Shown here piece after piece: positions 1 through 8,362 of a stretch of 64,000 nucleotides of DNA. The stretch spans positions 3,286,001 to 3,350,000 of the forward strand of contig JACJYL010000001.1 in the NCBI GenBank assembly GCA_020636105.1, in the 5' to 3' direction. How positions within the stretch are numbered: the first letter of the stretch is position 1; every line of letters begins with the position of its first letter. The notes under the pieces are model-generated. The model worked only from the letters and a program-made list of their open reading frames with translations. It had not been told where the DNA came from and did no database searches. The DNA comes from Lewinellaceae bacterium. Lineage in GTDB: Bacteria; Bacteroidota; Bacteroidia; Chitinophagales; Saprospiraceae. The translations under genes and the position numbers were made by a program.

Positions 1-90
1 GTTTTACATTTAAAAAATACTTCAAATAATCAAAAAATTTCTATTTCAGACAGTTTTTGATTATTCGGGATGACTCATGTTTTTTATCCC
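1..90 (-). repeat. Dispersed intergenic repeat, copy A
   Basis: Read on the minus strand, this stretch starts with the motif CATGAGTCATCCCGAA (about 65-80) and ends with a 30-nt block (about 3-32) that recurs exactly at about 41410-41439. The DNA between the two blocks is alignable to the second copy at 41356-41440 but diverged. The block may continue beyond the window edge. No gene is visible in 1-95. It lies downstream of the minus-strand BtpA-family gene, so it may also act as its 3' end signal. The function is unknown. Confidence 0.7.
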
Positions 91-95
91 TGCTC

Positions 96-902
96 TTATC
101 TGAGCTCACTCACCTTATCCATAAAGCGTTTCAATCGTTCCTCATCCAGCGCATTGGCCCAATAACCGTCTTTTTTTAAATGAGACCCAACGATCAACCC
201 GTCACTTATCCGCAGGTAGTGCTCCACATTATCGACCGTAATGCCTGACCCCACCAAAGTGGGAAGCCCTGATGCTTTTTTGGCATTCTCCACATCCCAG
301 GGCATGGCCGCAGCAGCAGTTGCCGCGCCCGTAACAATCAGGCCGTCACTTCGGAAAAAAGCCGCTGCTTTTGCCGTCTCGGCCATATCGACATCCCCTG
401 TGATCGCATGAGCGCTGTGTTTCTTTTTGATGTCCGTGAATACTAAGATATTTTCTGCGTTGATCTGTTTCCGGTAACGAAGCAAGGTACCCGCACTGGA
501 TTCAATAATCCCTTCATCCGCCACGTGAGCAAAAACAAAACCTTCTACCCGTACAAAATCCAGCCCTCCGGCTTTTGCCACGGCCAACGCAGCCTCATTG
601 GCCCCCGCAAGCACCTGTACCCCACAGGGAAGACCGGATATTTTTTTTATTTCCCGGCCGACAACTGCCATCATGGTTGAAATTTCATGCCCCACCTCAT
701 TGCGCAAATAGGGGGTATCGTGCATATTTTCGAGGATGATCCCGTCCAGCCCGGCGGCGGCATACTTTTCGGCTTCCATTACCGCCTGTTCCAAAATCAA
801 CCCATCCTTACCGTCATACAATGCTGTCCCCGGCAGGGCACGCAAATGAATCATACCAATTATTGCTCCTTCAACGGGAAATAAGCGTCTGAATGCCTCC
901 AT
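96..902 (-). CDS. BtpA/SgcQ family TIM-barrel protein
   Basis: The 268-residue protein matches the BtpA/SgcQ family throughout: GMIHLRALPG near residue 16, ENMHDTPY near 58, a central FVRVEGFVFAHVADEG block, and GSGITVDN plus GLIVGSHLKKDG near the C-terminus. The last blocks resemble the phosphate-binding loops of TIM barrels. BtpA was named for an effect on photosystem I accumulation in cyanobacteria, while SgcQ belongs to a sugar-metabolism cluster in enterobacteria; the reaction is not established. The gene is divergent from psuK-psuG across a 161-nt gap that must hold both promoters, so a role in ribosyl or nucleoside breakdown is plausible but only inferred. There is no signal peptide, so it should be cytoplasmic. 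Confidence 0.88.
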   Translation of the reverse strand: MEAFRRLFPVEGAIIGMIHLRALPGTALYDGKDGLILEQAVMEAEKYAAAGLDGIILENMHDTPYLRNEVGHEISTMMAVVGREIKKISGLPCGVQVLAGANEAALAVAKAGGLDFVRVEGFVFAHVADEGIIESSAGTLLRYRKQINAENILVFTDIKKKHSAHAITGDVDMAETAKAAAFFRSDGLIVTGAATAAAAMPWDVENAKKASGLPTLVGSGITVDNVEHYLRISDGLIVGSHLKKDGYWANALDEERLKRFMDKVSELR

Positions 903-1063
903 TTTTATTTTTTATAGTGTTAATTTTATCCCGTAGTCGGGAAATTGCAACCTAAAGATAAATGTAATATACACAGACGGCAAAGCACTCAAAAATGTGG
1001 GTATTTTATCAGGAACGCCCCCGATTTTACACAGAAGTGAAATTTTTGGCAAACTCATAAACA

Positions 1064-1993
1064 GTGGATAAAAGCAAAAGTCAAATTTGCATTGTCGGCG
1101 CGGCCATTATGGATTTGATGGGTTTTACGACTTATGATATCAAAATATCAGATTCCGTTCCGGGAAGCTGGACGGAAGCCCCCGGTGGCGTGGGTCGTAA
1201 TATTGCCGAGAACCTGGTTCGTCTGGGTATTTCCACCAGCCTGATTACTGCTTTTGGCGATGACGCTTTTTCAAAAATGCTCATTGCGGATGCTCAACAA
1301 ACAGGAATAGACCTTTCCCACTGCCTGCATATAGAAGGGGGCAAGGCGGCCACTTTTATTGCCATCCTGGATAAGTCCAATGATTTGCACACGGGCATTG
1401 CCGCGTTGGATATCATACAGCGTTTAGATGTGCCTTCGCTTAACCTTCGACAAGACATTCTTCGACAAGCTGACATCGTCATCGCGGATACCAATATCCC
1501 TGAGGAAACCCTGCGTTGGTTATCCGAAAATCCCAACATTCAACAGGTTTACCTCGACCTTGTATCCATGAAACTGGCAGAAAAAGTAAAAACCTTTTAC
1601 GGCAATTTTCATAGCATCAAAGCCAATCAATTCGAAGCGGAATTCCTGTCCGGCATCCCATTAAAAAGCGAAGTAGATTTTCATTCCGCCGCGGAAAAAA
1701 TGATCGCCGCCGGGCTGAAACGCATCTTTATCACTGCAGGTAAAGACGGCGTTTTTTATGCCGATCAGGAAACCAAAGGATGGGCCAGGCCAGTATGGGT
1801 TGAAGTCATGAATACCACTGGTGCCGGTGATGCCTTTATGTCGGGCATTACTTATGGAAGTGTCAAAGGAGGCTCCATCCGCGAATGTGCCGCAACAGGC
1901 TTAGCGGCCGCAGCCATTGCCCTGAAAAGCACCCGGGCCGTCAATCCTGATATTAATGAACAACTATTGAAAGAGTATCTGGGATATTTATAA
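1064..1993 (+). CDS. psuK: PfkB-family kinase, probable pseudouridine kinase
   Basis: A 309-residue ribokinase/PfkB-fold kinase that starts with GTG. The substrate-side signature GGVGRNIAENL is at residues 41-51, and the second PfkB signature NTTGAGDAF at 250-258 carries the catalytic Asp256 and the anion hole GAGD. The GGVGRNIAENL form is typical of pseudouridine kinases rather than ribokinase or fructokinase. The reaction would be pseudouridine + ATP to pseudouridine 5'-phosphate. It is followed after 17 nt by psuG, the enzyme for the next step, which strongly supports the substrate assignment. It is cytoplasmic and shares a divergent upstream region with the BtpA-family gene. Confidence 0.9.
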   Translation: MDKSKSQICIVGAAIMDLMGFTTYDIKISDSVPGSWTEAPGGVGRNIAENLVRLGISTSLITAFGDDAFSKMLIADAQQTGIDLSHCLHIEGGKAATFIAILDKSNDLHTGIAALDIIQRLDVPSLNLRQDILRQADIVIADTNIPEETLRWLSENPNIQQVYLDLVSMKLAEKVKTFYGNFHSIKANQFEAEFLSGIPLKSEVDFHSAAEKMIAAGLKRIFITAGKDGVFYADQETKGWARPVWVEVMNTTGAGDAFMSGITYGSVKGGSIRECAATGLAAAAIALKSTRAVNPDINEQLLKEYLGYL

Positions 1994-2010
1994 AGCATCA
2001 ACATCTGACC

Positions 2011-2928
2011 ATGATAAAAAAATACCTGCAAATAAAAGACGAAGTCGATCGTGCCCTCCTGGAAGGCCAACCTGTCGTCGCCCTTGAATCGACCATTATT
2101 TCACACGGCATGCCCTATCCTAAAAATGTAGAGACAGCCCTCGAAGTCGAAGAAGTGGTTCGTAAAAACGGAGCTGTCCCGGCTACTATCGCTATTGTCG
2201 ATGGGGTTTTAAAAGCAGGCATCACACCCGAAGAAATCGACTACCTGGGCAAACAAGGCCAAAAAGTAACCAAAACCAGCAGGCGGGATATTCCTTTTAT
2301 CGTTGCCAACAAAATGGACGGAGCCACTACAGTTGCCTCCACGATGATCATTGCAGGTCTTGCAGGGATTAAAGTTTTTGCCACGGGCGGCATCGGAGGG
2401 GTGCATCGCGGAGCTTCACAGACCATGGATATTTCTGCTGACCTGGAAGAGCTGGCCCGAACCAATGTAGCCGTCGTTTGCGCCGGCATCAAATCCATCC
2501 TCGATCTCAAACTGACCCTCGAATACTTAGAAACCAAGGGGGTGCCCGTTGTTGGATTTGGAACGGAAGAGCTGCCCGCTTTTTATACACGAAAGAGCGG
2601 ACTGCCCGTAGATTATCGGGTGGATGATGTGGATTTGTTGGCCAAAGCACTCATATCCAAATGGGATCTTGGGCTCCAGGGGGGAATGGTCATTGCCAAC
2701 CCCATTCCCGATGAGTTCAGCATGGATCCGGCAACCATTGATACAGCCATCAATGCCGCCCTCACCCAGGCCAAAAATCTGGGCATCACCGGAAAAGATA
2801 TTACTCCTTTCCTACTGGCCAAAGTAGAATCTCTAACGGAGGGAAAAAGCCTGTTTTCAAATATTCAGCTGGTATTCAACAATGCAAAATTGGCCGCACA
2901 GCTGGCAAAAGCTATGGTCCGGTTTTAG
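2011..2928 (+). CDS. psuG: Pseudouridine-5'-phosphate glycosidase
   Basis: The protein (305 residues, the normal length) cleaves the C-C glycosidic bond of pseudouridine 5'-phosphate to uracil and ribose 5-phosphate. VALEST at 23-28, KTSRRD at 88-93, the Gly-rich FATGGIGGVHRGA near 123-135 and GIKSILD near 159-165 are all present. Glu26, Lys88 and Lys161 have the same spacing (62 and 73 residues) as the catalytic Glu31, Lys93 and Lys166 known from the E. coli enzyme. It forms a two-gene operon with psuK and ends 16 nt before the convergent DoxX-like gene, so transcripts from both sides run into each other. Confidence 0.95.
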   Translation: MIKKYLQIKDEVDRALLEGQPVVALESTIISHGMPYPKNVETALEVEEVVRKNGAVPATIAIVDGVLKAGITPEEIDYLGKQGQKVTKTSRRDIPFIVANKMDGATTVASTMIIAGLAGIKVFATGGIGGVHRGASQTMDISADLEELARTNVAVVCAGIKSILDLKLTLEYLETKGVPVVGFGTEELPAFYTRKSGLPVDYRVDDVDLLAKALISKWDLGLQGGMVIANPIPDEFSMDPATIDTAINAALTQAKNLGITGKDITPFLLAKVESLTEGKSLFSNIQLVFNNAKLAAQLAKAMVRF

Positions 2929-2944
2929 AACATTGTGACAGAAT

Positions 2945-3337
2945 CTAAAAATAGTTTTTTATCACAGGAATTTCCTTGCGATGGAGGATAGCCGCAATTA
3001 AACAACAAACGAAAACAGTAACTGCCAGGTAAAAAAGAGTCCCACCGTCACCATTGACCTCAATTCCAAGCTGGGTAAGGTGTGCAAAAATGGCTCCGCT
3101 AATGACGCCAAGGCCCAGTACTGCTCCTATTCCCGCCGTCCTTGGCCACACCAGTAAAATTGCCGTAATCAACTCCAAGACGCCGATCCCTATCCGGCCT
3201 GCAGGTTCCAGCCCTAGCTGGGAAAAAATATAAACGCTGTCTTCATGCCCGGTAAATTTAAAATAAAGGGTCTGAAGTAAAATTACAGCTGCGATGATCC
3301 TTACAACCCAAGACAGCATGTTCTTTTTGTCTTTCAT
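2945..3337 (-). CDS. DoxX-like small membrane protein
   Basis: A 130-residue protein with four predicted membrane segments (about residues 8-24, 46-63, 68-87 and 99-117). The spacing and the LxxxFKFTGHED and VLELITAILLVWPRT blocks resemble the DoxX/DoxX-like superfamily of small quinone- or redox-associated inner-membrane proteins. I chose the ATG at 3335-3337. The frame is open further upstream to 3433, but that extension would start inside the terminator at 3407-3441 and adds a non-membrane tail, so it is unlikely. It is convergent with psuG. The exact substrate or partner is unknown. Confidence 0.72.
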   Translation of the reverse strand: MKDKKNMLSWVVRIIAAVILLQTLYFKFTGHEDSVYIFSQLGLEPAGRIGIGVLELITAILLVWPRTAGIGAVLGLGVISGAIFAHLTQLGIEVNGDGGTLFYLAVTVFVCCLIAAILHRKEIPVIKNYF

Positions 3338-3406
3338 TTGTTGTGATTTTGAATTAAGCAGATGGTGAACAAAGTTTTTTTTACGAAAAAGCTCATTCAA
3401 AGATAT

Positions 3407-3441
3407 GAAAAAAGGGGTGCTGTTGAACAGCACCCCTTTTT
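3407..3441 (-). terminator. Intrinsic terminator after the haem peroxidase gene
   Basis: An inverted repeat with arms AAAGGGGTGCTGTT/AACAGCACCCCTTT has A/T runs on both sides, giving a U-tract on the minus strand directly downstream of the peroxidase stop codon. The symmetry could allow bidirectional action. Confidence 0.85.
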
Positions 3442-3475
3442 TTTAGGAACAAAAGTCCTGTTTAGGACAAAAATC

Positions 3476-6364
3476 TTATCGGGTCAACAACATTCTTCGG
3501 GTCTGGCTTCCGCTATTGGTTTCCACCTGGTAGAACAGGATCCCTGTTTCAGGAAGATTTTTACGATCCAATTTCCATTCGTGAGAGCCTTTATCCAACA
3601 CCCTGTTTTCCGAGAAGAGTTGCTTGCCTGACACATCAAAAATACTCAGCACAACCATGTCATCCTCGGGCAAATAAAACGGGATCACCGTTTCATTGAC
3701 AAACGGGTTAGGGTAGTTTTGATACAGCGCAAATTCCGTTCCGATCACATCAGGCGCCACAAATTCAAGGGATAACGCCCCTGTGTTCAACCCCTGATCA
3801 TAGGCCTCCGGCACGATCTTCGTATCATTCAGAGAAATGAAATCGGACAAATTGCCATCCTGGCGTGCCTCAAAAACAAGAGAGAACATTTTCTCACCGG
3901 GTTTAAAGGCGATATTTGTCCCCATCTGGTTCCAGCTGGTGGATATCAATCCAGTTGCTTCAACCACCCCGAAATTATCTTCTCCCATATTTTCGATATA
4001 ACTATCGATCTGAACGAGGTGAAGTGCCGCTGCATTATAATTTAAAGCAAACTGATACCCTACGATATTCTGGTCAGCTTTTCCATAAAAGTCGACAGAA
4101 TAAATTTCACCTTCTTTTAGTGTCGTTTCCTCCAGCTGAACCTTCAAACCATTTCCTGCAAACCTTTCTTCCACCTCACCACCAAAGGAAGGATCAATAC
4201 TGGCATTGACATCCCCGATCTTGACCGCGATAAAATCGTTGTCGTAATCCATGCTCAACAATCCGTTGAAGTCAATGGTGGAATCCCATCCCCCCACGAG
4301 CGCATCTTCCGGCGTAGAGAAAGTGATATTAGCCGGCACCAATCGCCAGGAAGTATTATCGGTAAAGGAGTCAACAATCCCCAAAATGGCTTTTCTCACA
4401 TTGATGATATCCAAAGTGGTAATAGAACCGCTGTGGTTGACATCTGCTGCAATATATTTATAGGGAGTATCCAATAATTCCATCCCAAGAATATGCTTTG
4501 ACATCAGCACCAGGTCATAAGTGGTTACACCGGCCAGGAGCTCCCCATCCTTGGAAATATCGAGGGATTCTGCACCACAACCCGGTACATGGGAAATTGC
4601 AAAGTTTCCGTCTACTAAACCATTTGTACTAAAGCTGGCATTATCGTGCTGAAAGACGACAGTCACCCCTGGTACGGGTACTCCGGATGGAGTATGAATA
4701 TTTCCGGTGAGATCCACATCCAGGTGATCACAAATTTCTTCATACGGCATGGCTTCGAAAACATTACTCTGCATGATGGAAACCCCGGTATTCAGCATAA
4801 TAATATCGTGAAGCGTTGTCGTTTTGATCCATGTTTTTTCTTCTGCTGTCAGTACCGGATCATTCTGATAATAAAAACGATCCCCATCTCTAAGCGCTCC
4901 AAATTGCAATTCCATGAATTTGGTGACGGTTTCCCCGAAAAGGGTTCCCGGAATGGGTTCTTCTGCTACCATGCCCACCCAGGGATCAATATCATTGAGT
5001 TGATAAACTGAATGCATCTTGTCATAAACGAGATAATCAGGATTGATGTCCAACCAGTTGGTATAAGGAGGCAACCCAAGTCCTTGTCTAAGCGTATTAA
5101 AATCCGGCAGACCTCTTTCCCGGCCTCTTTGAATATTGATTGCAGCCAGATCCAACCCACCTGCTCCCGGAGGGCCAAAGAGGAAGTTCCTTACGGCATT
5201 CACAACCCTTGAATCCAGCATTTGCTGTTTTTGAACACCCATGCCTCTGAAATAAGGCTCAATGCCTCCGACTTCAATAAGGGCATAAGGATTGAAAAAT
5301 GCGTTTTTCAATAAAATATTCCCCTGTGGTACGACGGCACCGTCTTCTCCAATTCGCATCAACTGCTCACTGAGCAGGGTATGACCGAGGCGGTAGGCCG
5401 CTGCGGTAAAACTATTAGCCAACTGTGGATGAACGGTAGGATCATATCCTGCATATTCCGGCAGATGAAGGCCCATTTCAGGCAACCATTCTTCATAAAC
5501 AATGGACTGGATCAATCCACCAACCATTTTACGCGCGTGTTGGTATAACTGCTCGTCATCCCAATCGGGATTTTTGACCGCCAGTACATCGCAGATACGA
5601 TTGTGTTCGCGCACAAACAAGGTATGGAAAGCCGTTAAAAGGGCATTTTCATTTCCCCTGACATCCCCGACTACATAAATCTTATTGCTAATCCCGGTGG
5701 CATTTGCCATTTCCGGCGCATTTGGATCAACAGGATCCGCGAATTCGCCGGTAGTTGTATTAAAAGGAGGCATATTTCCTGATGAAGTCTTAAGTTTACC
5801 ACCGGAGAAAGAACGTAACCAATCTGCCCTTTCCTGATCTGATCCGTAAACGCCGGAACCGTCGATAAAACAGGTGATCACATTGGGATGCTGCCTTGGG
5901 TTTGCTACAGAAGAACCTGTTGCTGGATCGTAAATATTTCTCAAAACAGGAATGATGGCCGTTCCTTGTCCAAGAGGATCGAAATAGGAGTCTCCCGTCT
6001 GCACCTGAATAGAAAAATTTTCATTTCCATCCGGAGTAAGCCCTATGTCATGATCAATAAACTGGCCAAAGACCCAGCAAAAATCACTTAACCCAATCGG
6101 ATCAAATATAGGACTATCCTGCGCAAATACTGTGTTACTTATCTTCCGAGGATTGAATCGCAACCAACCCGCAGGAGAAGAAATACCATCCGTATATGCC
6201 GATGGCACCACTCTCAATAAATTAGTTCCTGCCTGTCCCCAATCCGGATGGTTAGGATTGTTGTAAGAACCGTTCAGGGTTCTGTACAAATCCGTGTCCA
6301 AAAACTGTCCGAACAGCAGGGACGAGGTGAATAAAATGCTAATGAATAGTAAGGTTCGCTTCAT
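3476..6364 (-). CDS. Secreted animal-type haem peroxidase with dockerin/cohesin-like modules and T9SS tail
   Basis: A 962-residue protein. A signal peptide occupies residues 1-19. The peroxidase domain spans about 30-540: GQFIDHDIG (100-108) holds the distal His105, REHNR is at 252-256, YRLGH (324-328) supplies the proximal His328, and INIQRGRERGLPDFN at about 409-423 is a hallmark of the peroxidasin/myeloperoxidase superfamily. Residues about 613-664 carry two helix-calcium-loop repeats (TTYDLVLMSKHILG, and ADVNHSGSITTLDIINVRK), like dockerin type I. About 735-865 resembles a cohesin-like beta sandwich, and 880-962 is a T9SS type A sorting domain (YQNYPNPF at its start). Expected location is the cell surface or medium, with oxidation of halides or organics by H2O2. 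It is a single-gene unit with its own terminator. Confidence 0.92.
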   Translation of the reverse strand: MKRTLLFISILFTSSLLFGQFLDTDLYRTLNGSYNNPNHPDWGQAGTNLLRVVPSAYTDGISSPAGWLRFNPRKISNTVFAQDSPIFDPIGLSDFCWVFGQFIDHDIGLTPDGNENFSIQVQTGDSYFDPLGQGTAIIPVLRNIYDPATGSSVANPRQHPNVITCFIDGSGVYGSDQERADWLRSFSGGKLKTSSGNMPPFNTTTGEFADPVDPNAPEMANATGISNKIYVVGDVRGNENALLTAFHTLFVREHNRICDVLAVKNPDWDDEQLYQHARKMVGGLIQSIVYEEWLPEMGLHLPEYAGYDPTVHPQLANSFTAAAYRLGHTLLSEQLMRIGEDGAVVPQGNILLKNAFFNPYALIEVGGIEPYFRGMGVQKQQMLDSRVVNAVRNFLFGPPGAGGLDLAAINIQRGRERGLPDFNTLRQGLGLPPYTNWLDINPDYLVYDKMHSVYQLNDIDPWVGMVAEEPIPGTLFGETVTKFMELQFGALRDGDRFYYQNDPVLTAEEKTWIKTTTLHDIIMLNTGVSIMQSNVFEAMPYEEICDHLDVDLTGNIHTPSGVPVPGVTVVFQHDNASFSTNGLVDGNFAISHVPGCGAESLDISKDGELLAGVTTYDLVLMSKHILGMELLDTPYKYIAADVNHSGSITTLDIINVRKAILGIVDSFTDNTSWRLVPANITFSTPEDALVGGWDSTIDFNGLLSMDYDNDFIAVKIGDVNASIDPSFGGEVEERFAGNGLKVQLEETTLKEGEIYSVDFYGKADQNIVGYQFALNYNAAALHLVQIDSYIENMGEDNFGVVEATGLISTSWNQMGTNIAFKPGEKMFSLVFEARQDGNLSDFISLNDTKIVPEAYDQGLNTGALSLEFVAPDVIGTEFALYQNYPNPFVNETVIPFYLPEDDMVVLSIFDVSGKQLFSENRVLDKGSHEWKLDRKNLPETGILFYQVETNSGSQTRRMLLTR

Positions 6365-6574
6365 ATTATTTCAATTTACACATTGAGATTATAATTTCAA
6401 CTGAGGTCTATTTTAAACAACATAAAATAACAAAGTATGTTAACAGAAAGAGGTTTTCTTTGAGTTAAAAGTAAACGCAGGTATGAGTTAAGCCAATAGG
6501 AAGGTAAAATGTCTCAAAATTAGTTCTGCAAAGATAATTATCTTCGGACAAAAAGGCAAATTTTAATTTCAATA

Positions 6575-6730
6575 CTAGTGTACGTATTGTTCATTGGCTT
6601 TGGACATTAGTGGCCGATTTTTTAAATAGATTTCGTTCTGTCCCAATTTTTCCATCAGCTGAATATTCTTCAACCGTTTCCAGTCCATTGGAATGATTTC
6701 TCCAGGAACAAACTGACTTTTCTTAGACAC
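6575..6730 (-). CDS. Possible 51-residue small protein or gene remnant
   Basis: Within the 371-nt gap between the peroxidase and comF there is a minus-strand frame starting at GTG (6728-6730) and ending in TAG (6575-6577). It encodes a charged, unbroken peptide that includes PGEIIPMDWKRLKNIQLMEK. Codon choice looks coding-like, with few rare-looking triplets. An in-frame stop lies shortly upstream, so it is not simply the visible end of a longer frame. I do not recognise the family. It could be a short gene, the decayed end of a lost gene, or chance. Confidence 0.3.
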   Translation of the reverse strand: MSKKSQFVPGEIIPMDWKRLKNIQLMEKLGQNEIYLKNRPLMSKANEQYVH

Positions 6731-6825
6731 AAAGCATGTGGACTATTTCAGGAACTGTATTGCTATTTTGGAAAAAAACATATAATTTGGTTGAAGAAAC
6801 CTTTAAAAAAATTAAAAAAAACCAG

Positions 6826-7530
6826 ATGAAGACTATAATTTCCCAATTAGCAGAGGGGGTGCTTTCACTTTTTTACCCCCATTTATGCCTGGCGTGCCAA
6901 TCCAATCCGCCGACAGTTTCCGAGATGCTGTGCGTTGAATGCCAGTACAAACTGCCCCAGACCAGATTTCACCACCACAAAGAAAATGCATTTACGGAAC
7001 GGTTCTGGGGGCGATTGCCTTTGGAGGCAGGAGCATCACTTTATCGATTCACCAAGGGCGGACATGTACAACAGCTGGTTCACCAATTAAAATATAAGGG
7101 TCGAAAAGAAGTAGGCATCAAGGCCGGGCGGTTTTATGGCCTTGAATTAAAAGCAAGCCCTCATTTTAAGAAAATAGACCTCATTCTTCCCGTTCCTTTA
7201 CATCCAAAGAAAAAACACCAACGCGGGTATAACCAAAGCAGCATGATAGCCAAAGGGCTTTCGGAAGGTATGGGCATTCCCTGGAGTGAAAACGGACTGA
7301 TCCGAAAAGCTTTTACGGATACCCAAACGAAAAAATCCCGAATGGAAAGGCTGGAAAATGTAGGGGAAGCTTTTGAGGTAAAAGAGGTTTCTTTACTAAA
7401 AGGAAAACATATTCTATTGGTTGATGATGTGATCACTACTGGGGCTACCCTTGAAACGTGCTGCCTCAAAATACTGGAAGTGCCCGGCACAAAAGTGAGT
7501 ATGGTGACGCTGGCTTTTGCCGATGCGTAG
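6826..7530 (+). CDS. comF: ComF family phosphoribosyltransferase-like protein
   Basis: A 234-residue ComF-type protein. An N-terminal zinc ribbon is formed by Cys21-x2-Cys24 and Cys36-x2-Cys39. The middle contains HQLKYKGRK and the LPVPLHPKKKHQRGYNQS block, and the PRPP-binding loop LLVDDVITTGAT is at about 197-208. In naturally competent bacteria ComF helps process incoming single-stranded DNA together with ComFA and PriA; many Bacteroidota keep it as a stand-alone gene. I chose the ATG at 6826; the frame is open from 6736, but the added 30 residues do not match the family. It is convergent with pyrH (45-nt gap). comM at 47083 is a second competence-type gene in the window. Confidence 0.9.
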   Translation: MKTIISQLAEGVLSLFYPHLCLACQSNPPTVSEMLCVECQYKLPQTRFHHHKENAFTERFWGRLPLEAGASLYRFTKGGHVQQLVHQLKYKGRKEVGIKAGRFYGLELKASPHFKKIDLILPVPLHPKKKHQRGYNQSSMIAKGLSEGMGIPWSENGLIRKAFTDTQTKKSRMERLENVGEAFEVKEVSLLKGKHILLVDDVITTGATLETCCLKILEVPGTKVSMVTLAFADA

Positions 7531-7575
7531 CAGGTTGAAAAAAGGAGTTATACTCAGAGCAAAAGAGTTCTTCTC

Positions 7576-8286
7576 CTAAGCTACCAAAGTTCCGATCTCC
7601 TCTCCCTGCACAATGCGGACCAGGTTGTGGTCGGCGTGGATATCAAAAATGATGATCGGAAGGTTATTTTCCTGGCAAAGGGTAAAGGCGGTCATATCCA
7701 TGACACTCAGCCCCAGGCTGATCACTTTGGCAAAACTGATGGTATCAAATTTAGTCGCGGTAGGATCTTTCTCGGGGTCGGCGGTGTAAACACCATCCAC
7801 GCGGGTTCCCTTTAGGATGACGTCGGCACATATCTCGTTCGCACGCAAGGCCGCGGCGGAATCGGTCGTAAAATAAGGGCTACCCGTTCCGGCAGAGAAA
7901 ATGACGATCCTTCCCTTTTCCAGGTGGCGGATGGCACGGCGACGGATGTATGGTTCAGCGATCTGTTTGATCTCCACAGCGGAAATCAGGCGGGTATAGG
8001 CTCCGAGGCTTTCAATAGCACTTTGTAGCGCCAGACCGTTGATAACGGTAGCCAGCATCCCCATGTAATCCCCCTGTACCCTTTCAATACTTGAATCTTT
8101 GGTCTGGAGCCCTCTAAAAATGTTGCCTCCTCCAATGACAACGGCGATTTCAACTCCCAGGTCTGAAAGGCTTTTGATTTGCTTGGCATAATGGTTCAAC
8201 ATTACGGCCGAAATCCCGAACCCCTGGTCACCCATAAGGGATTCTCCACTGAGTTTAAGCAGGACTCTTTTGTATTTTAGAGGCAT
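7576..8286 (-). CDS. pyrH: UMP kinase
   Basis: The 236-residue hexameric bacterial UMP kinase phosphorylates UMP to UDP, the first dedicated step to pyrimidine nucleotides, and is unrelated to eukaryotic UMP/CMP kinase. LKLSGESLMGDQGFG at residues 11-25, VIGGGNIFRG near 50-59, GTGSPYFTTDSAAALRA near 133-149, and DGVYTADPEKDPTATKFD near 163-180 are classic. It normally neighbours tsf and frr; here tsf lies upstream in the same direction, but a terminator separates them and frr is absent from the window. It ends convergent to comF. Confidence 0.97.
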   Translation of the reverse strand: MPLKYKRVLLKLSGESLMGDQGFGISAVMLNHYAKQIKSLSDLGVEIAVVIGGGNIFRGLQTKDSSIERVQGDYMGMLATVINGLALQSAIESLGAYTRLISAVEIKQIAEPYIRRRAIRHLEKGRIVIFSAGTGSPYFTTDSAAALRANEICADVILKGTRVDGVYTADPEKDPTATKFDTISFAKVISLGLSVMDMTAFTLCQENNLPIIIFDIHADHNLVRIVQGEEIGTLVA

Positions 8287-8318
8287 CGTGGGAAGTTAAC
8301 TTATAGTATGGCTAAAAA

Positions 8319-8350
8319 AAAGGGCGAATCATTAACCAATTCGCCCTTTT
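8319..8350 (-). terminator. Intrinsic terminator between tsf and pyrH
   Basis: Arms AAAAGGGCGAAT/ATTCGCCCTTTT with a short loop, followed on the minus strand by a T-run. It sits 13 nt past the tsf stop codon, ends the rplM-rpsI-rpsB-tsf operon, and implies that pyrH needs its own promoter or read-through. Confidence 0.85.
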
Positions 8351-8362
8351 AAAAATAATTTA

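Noticed and set aside
3338..3433. Upstream extension of the DoxX-like gene
   Set aside because: It runs through the peroxidase terminator hairpin and adds residues that do not resemble the family.
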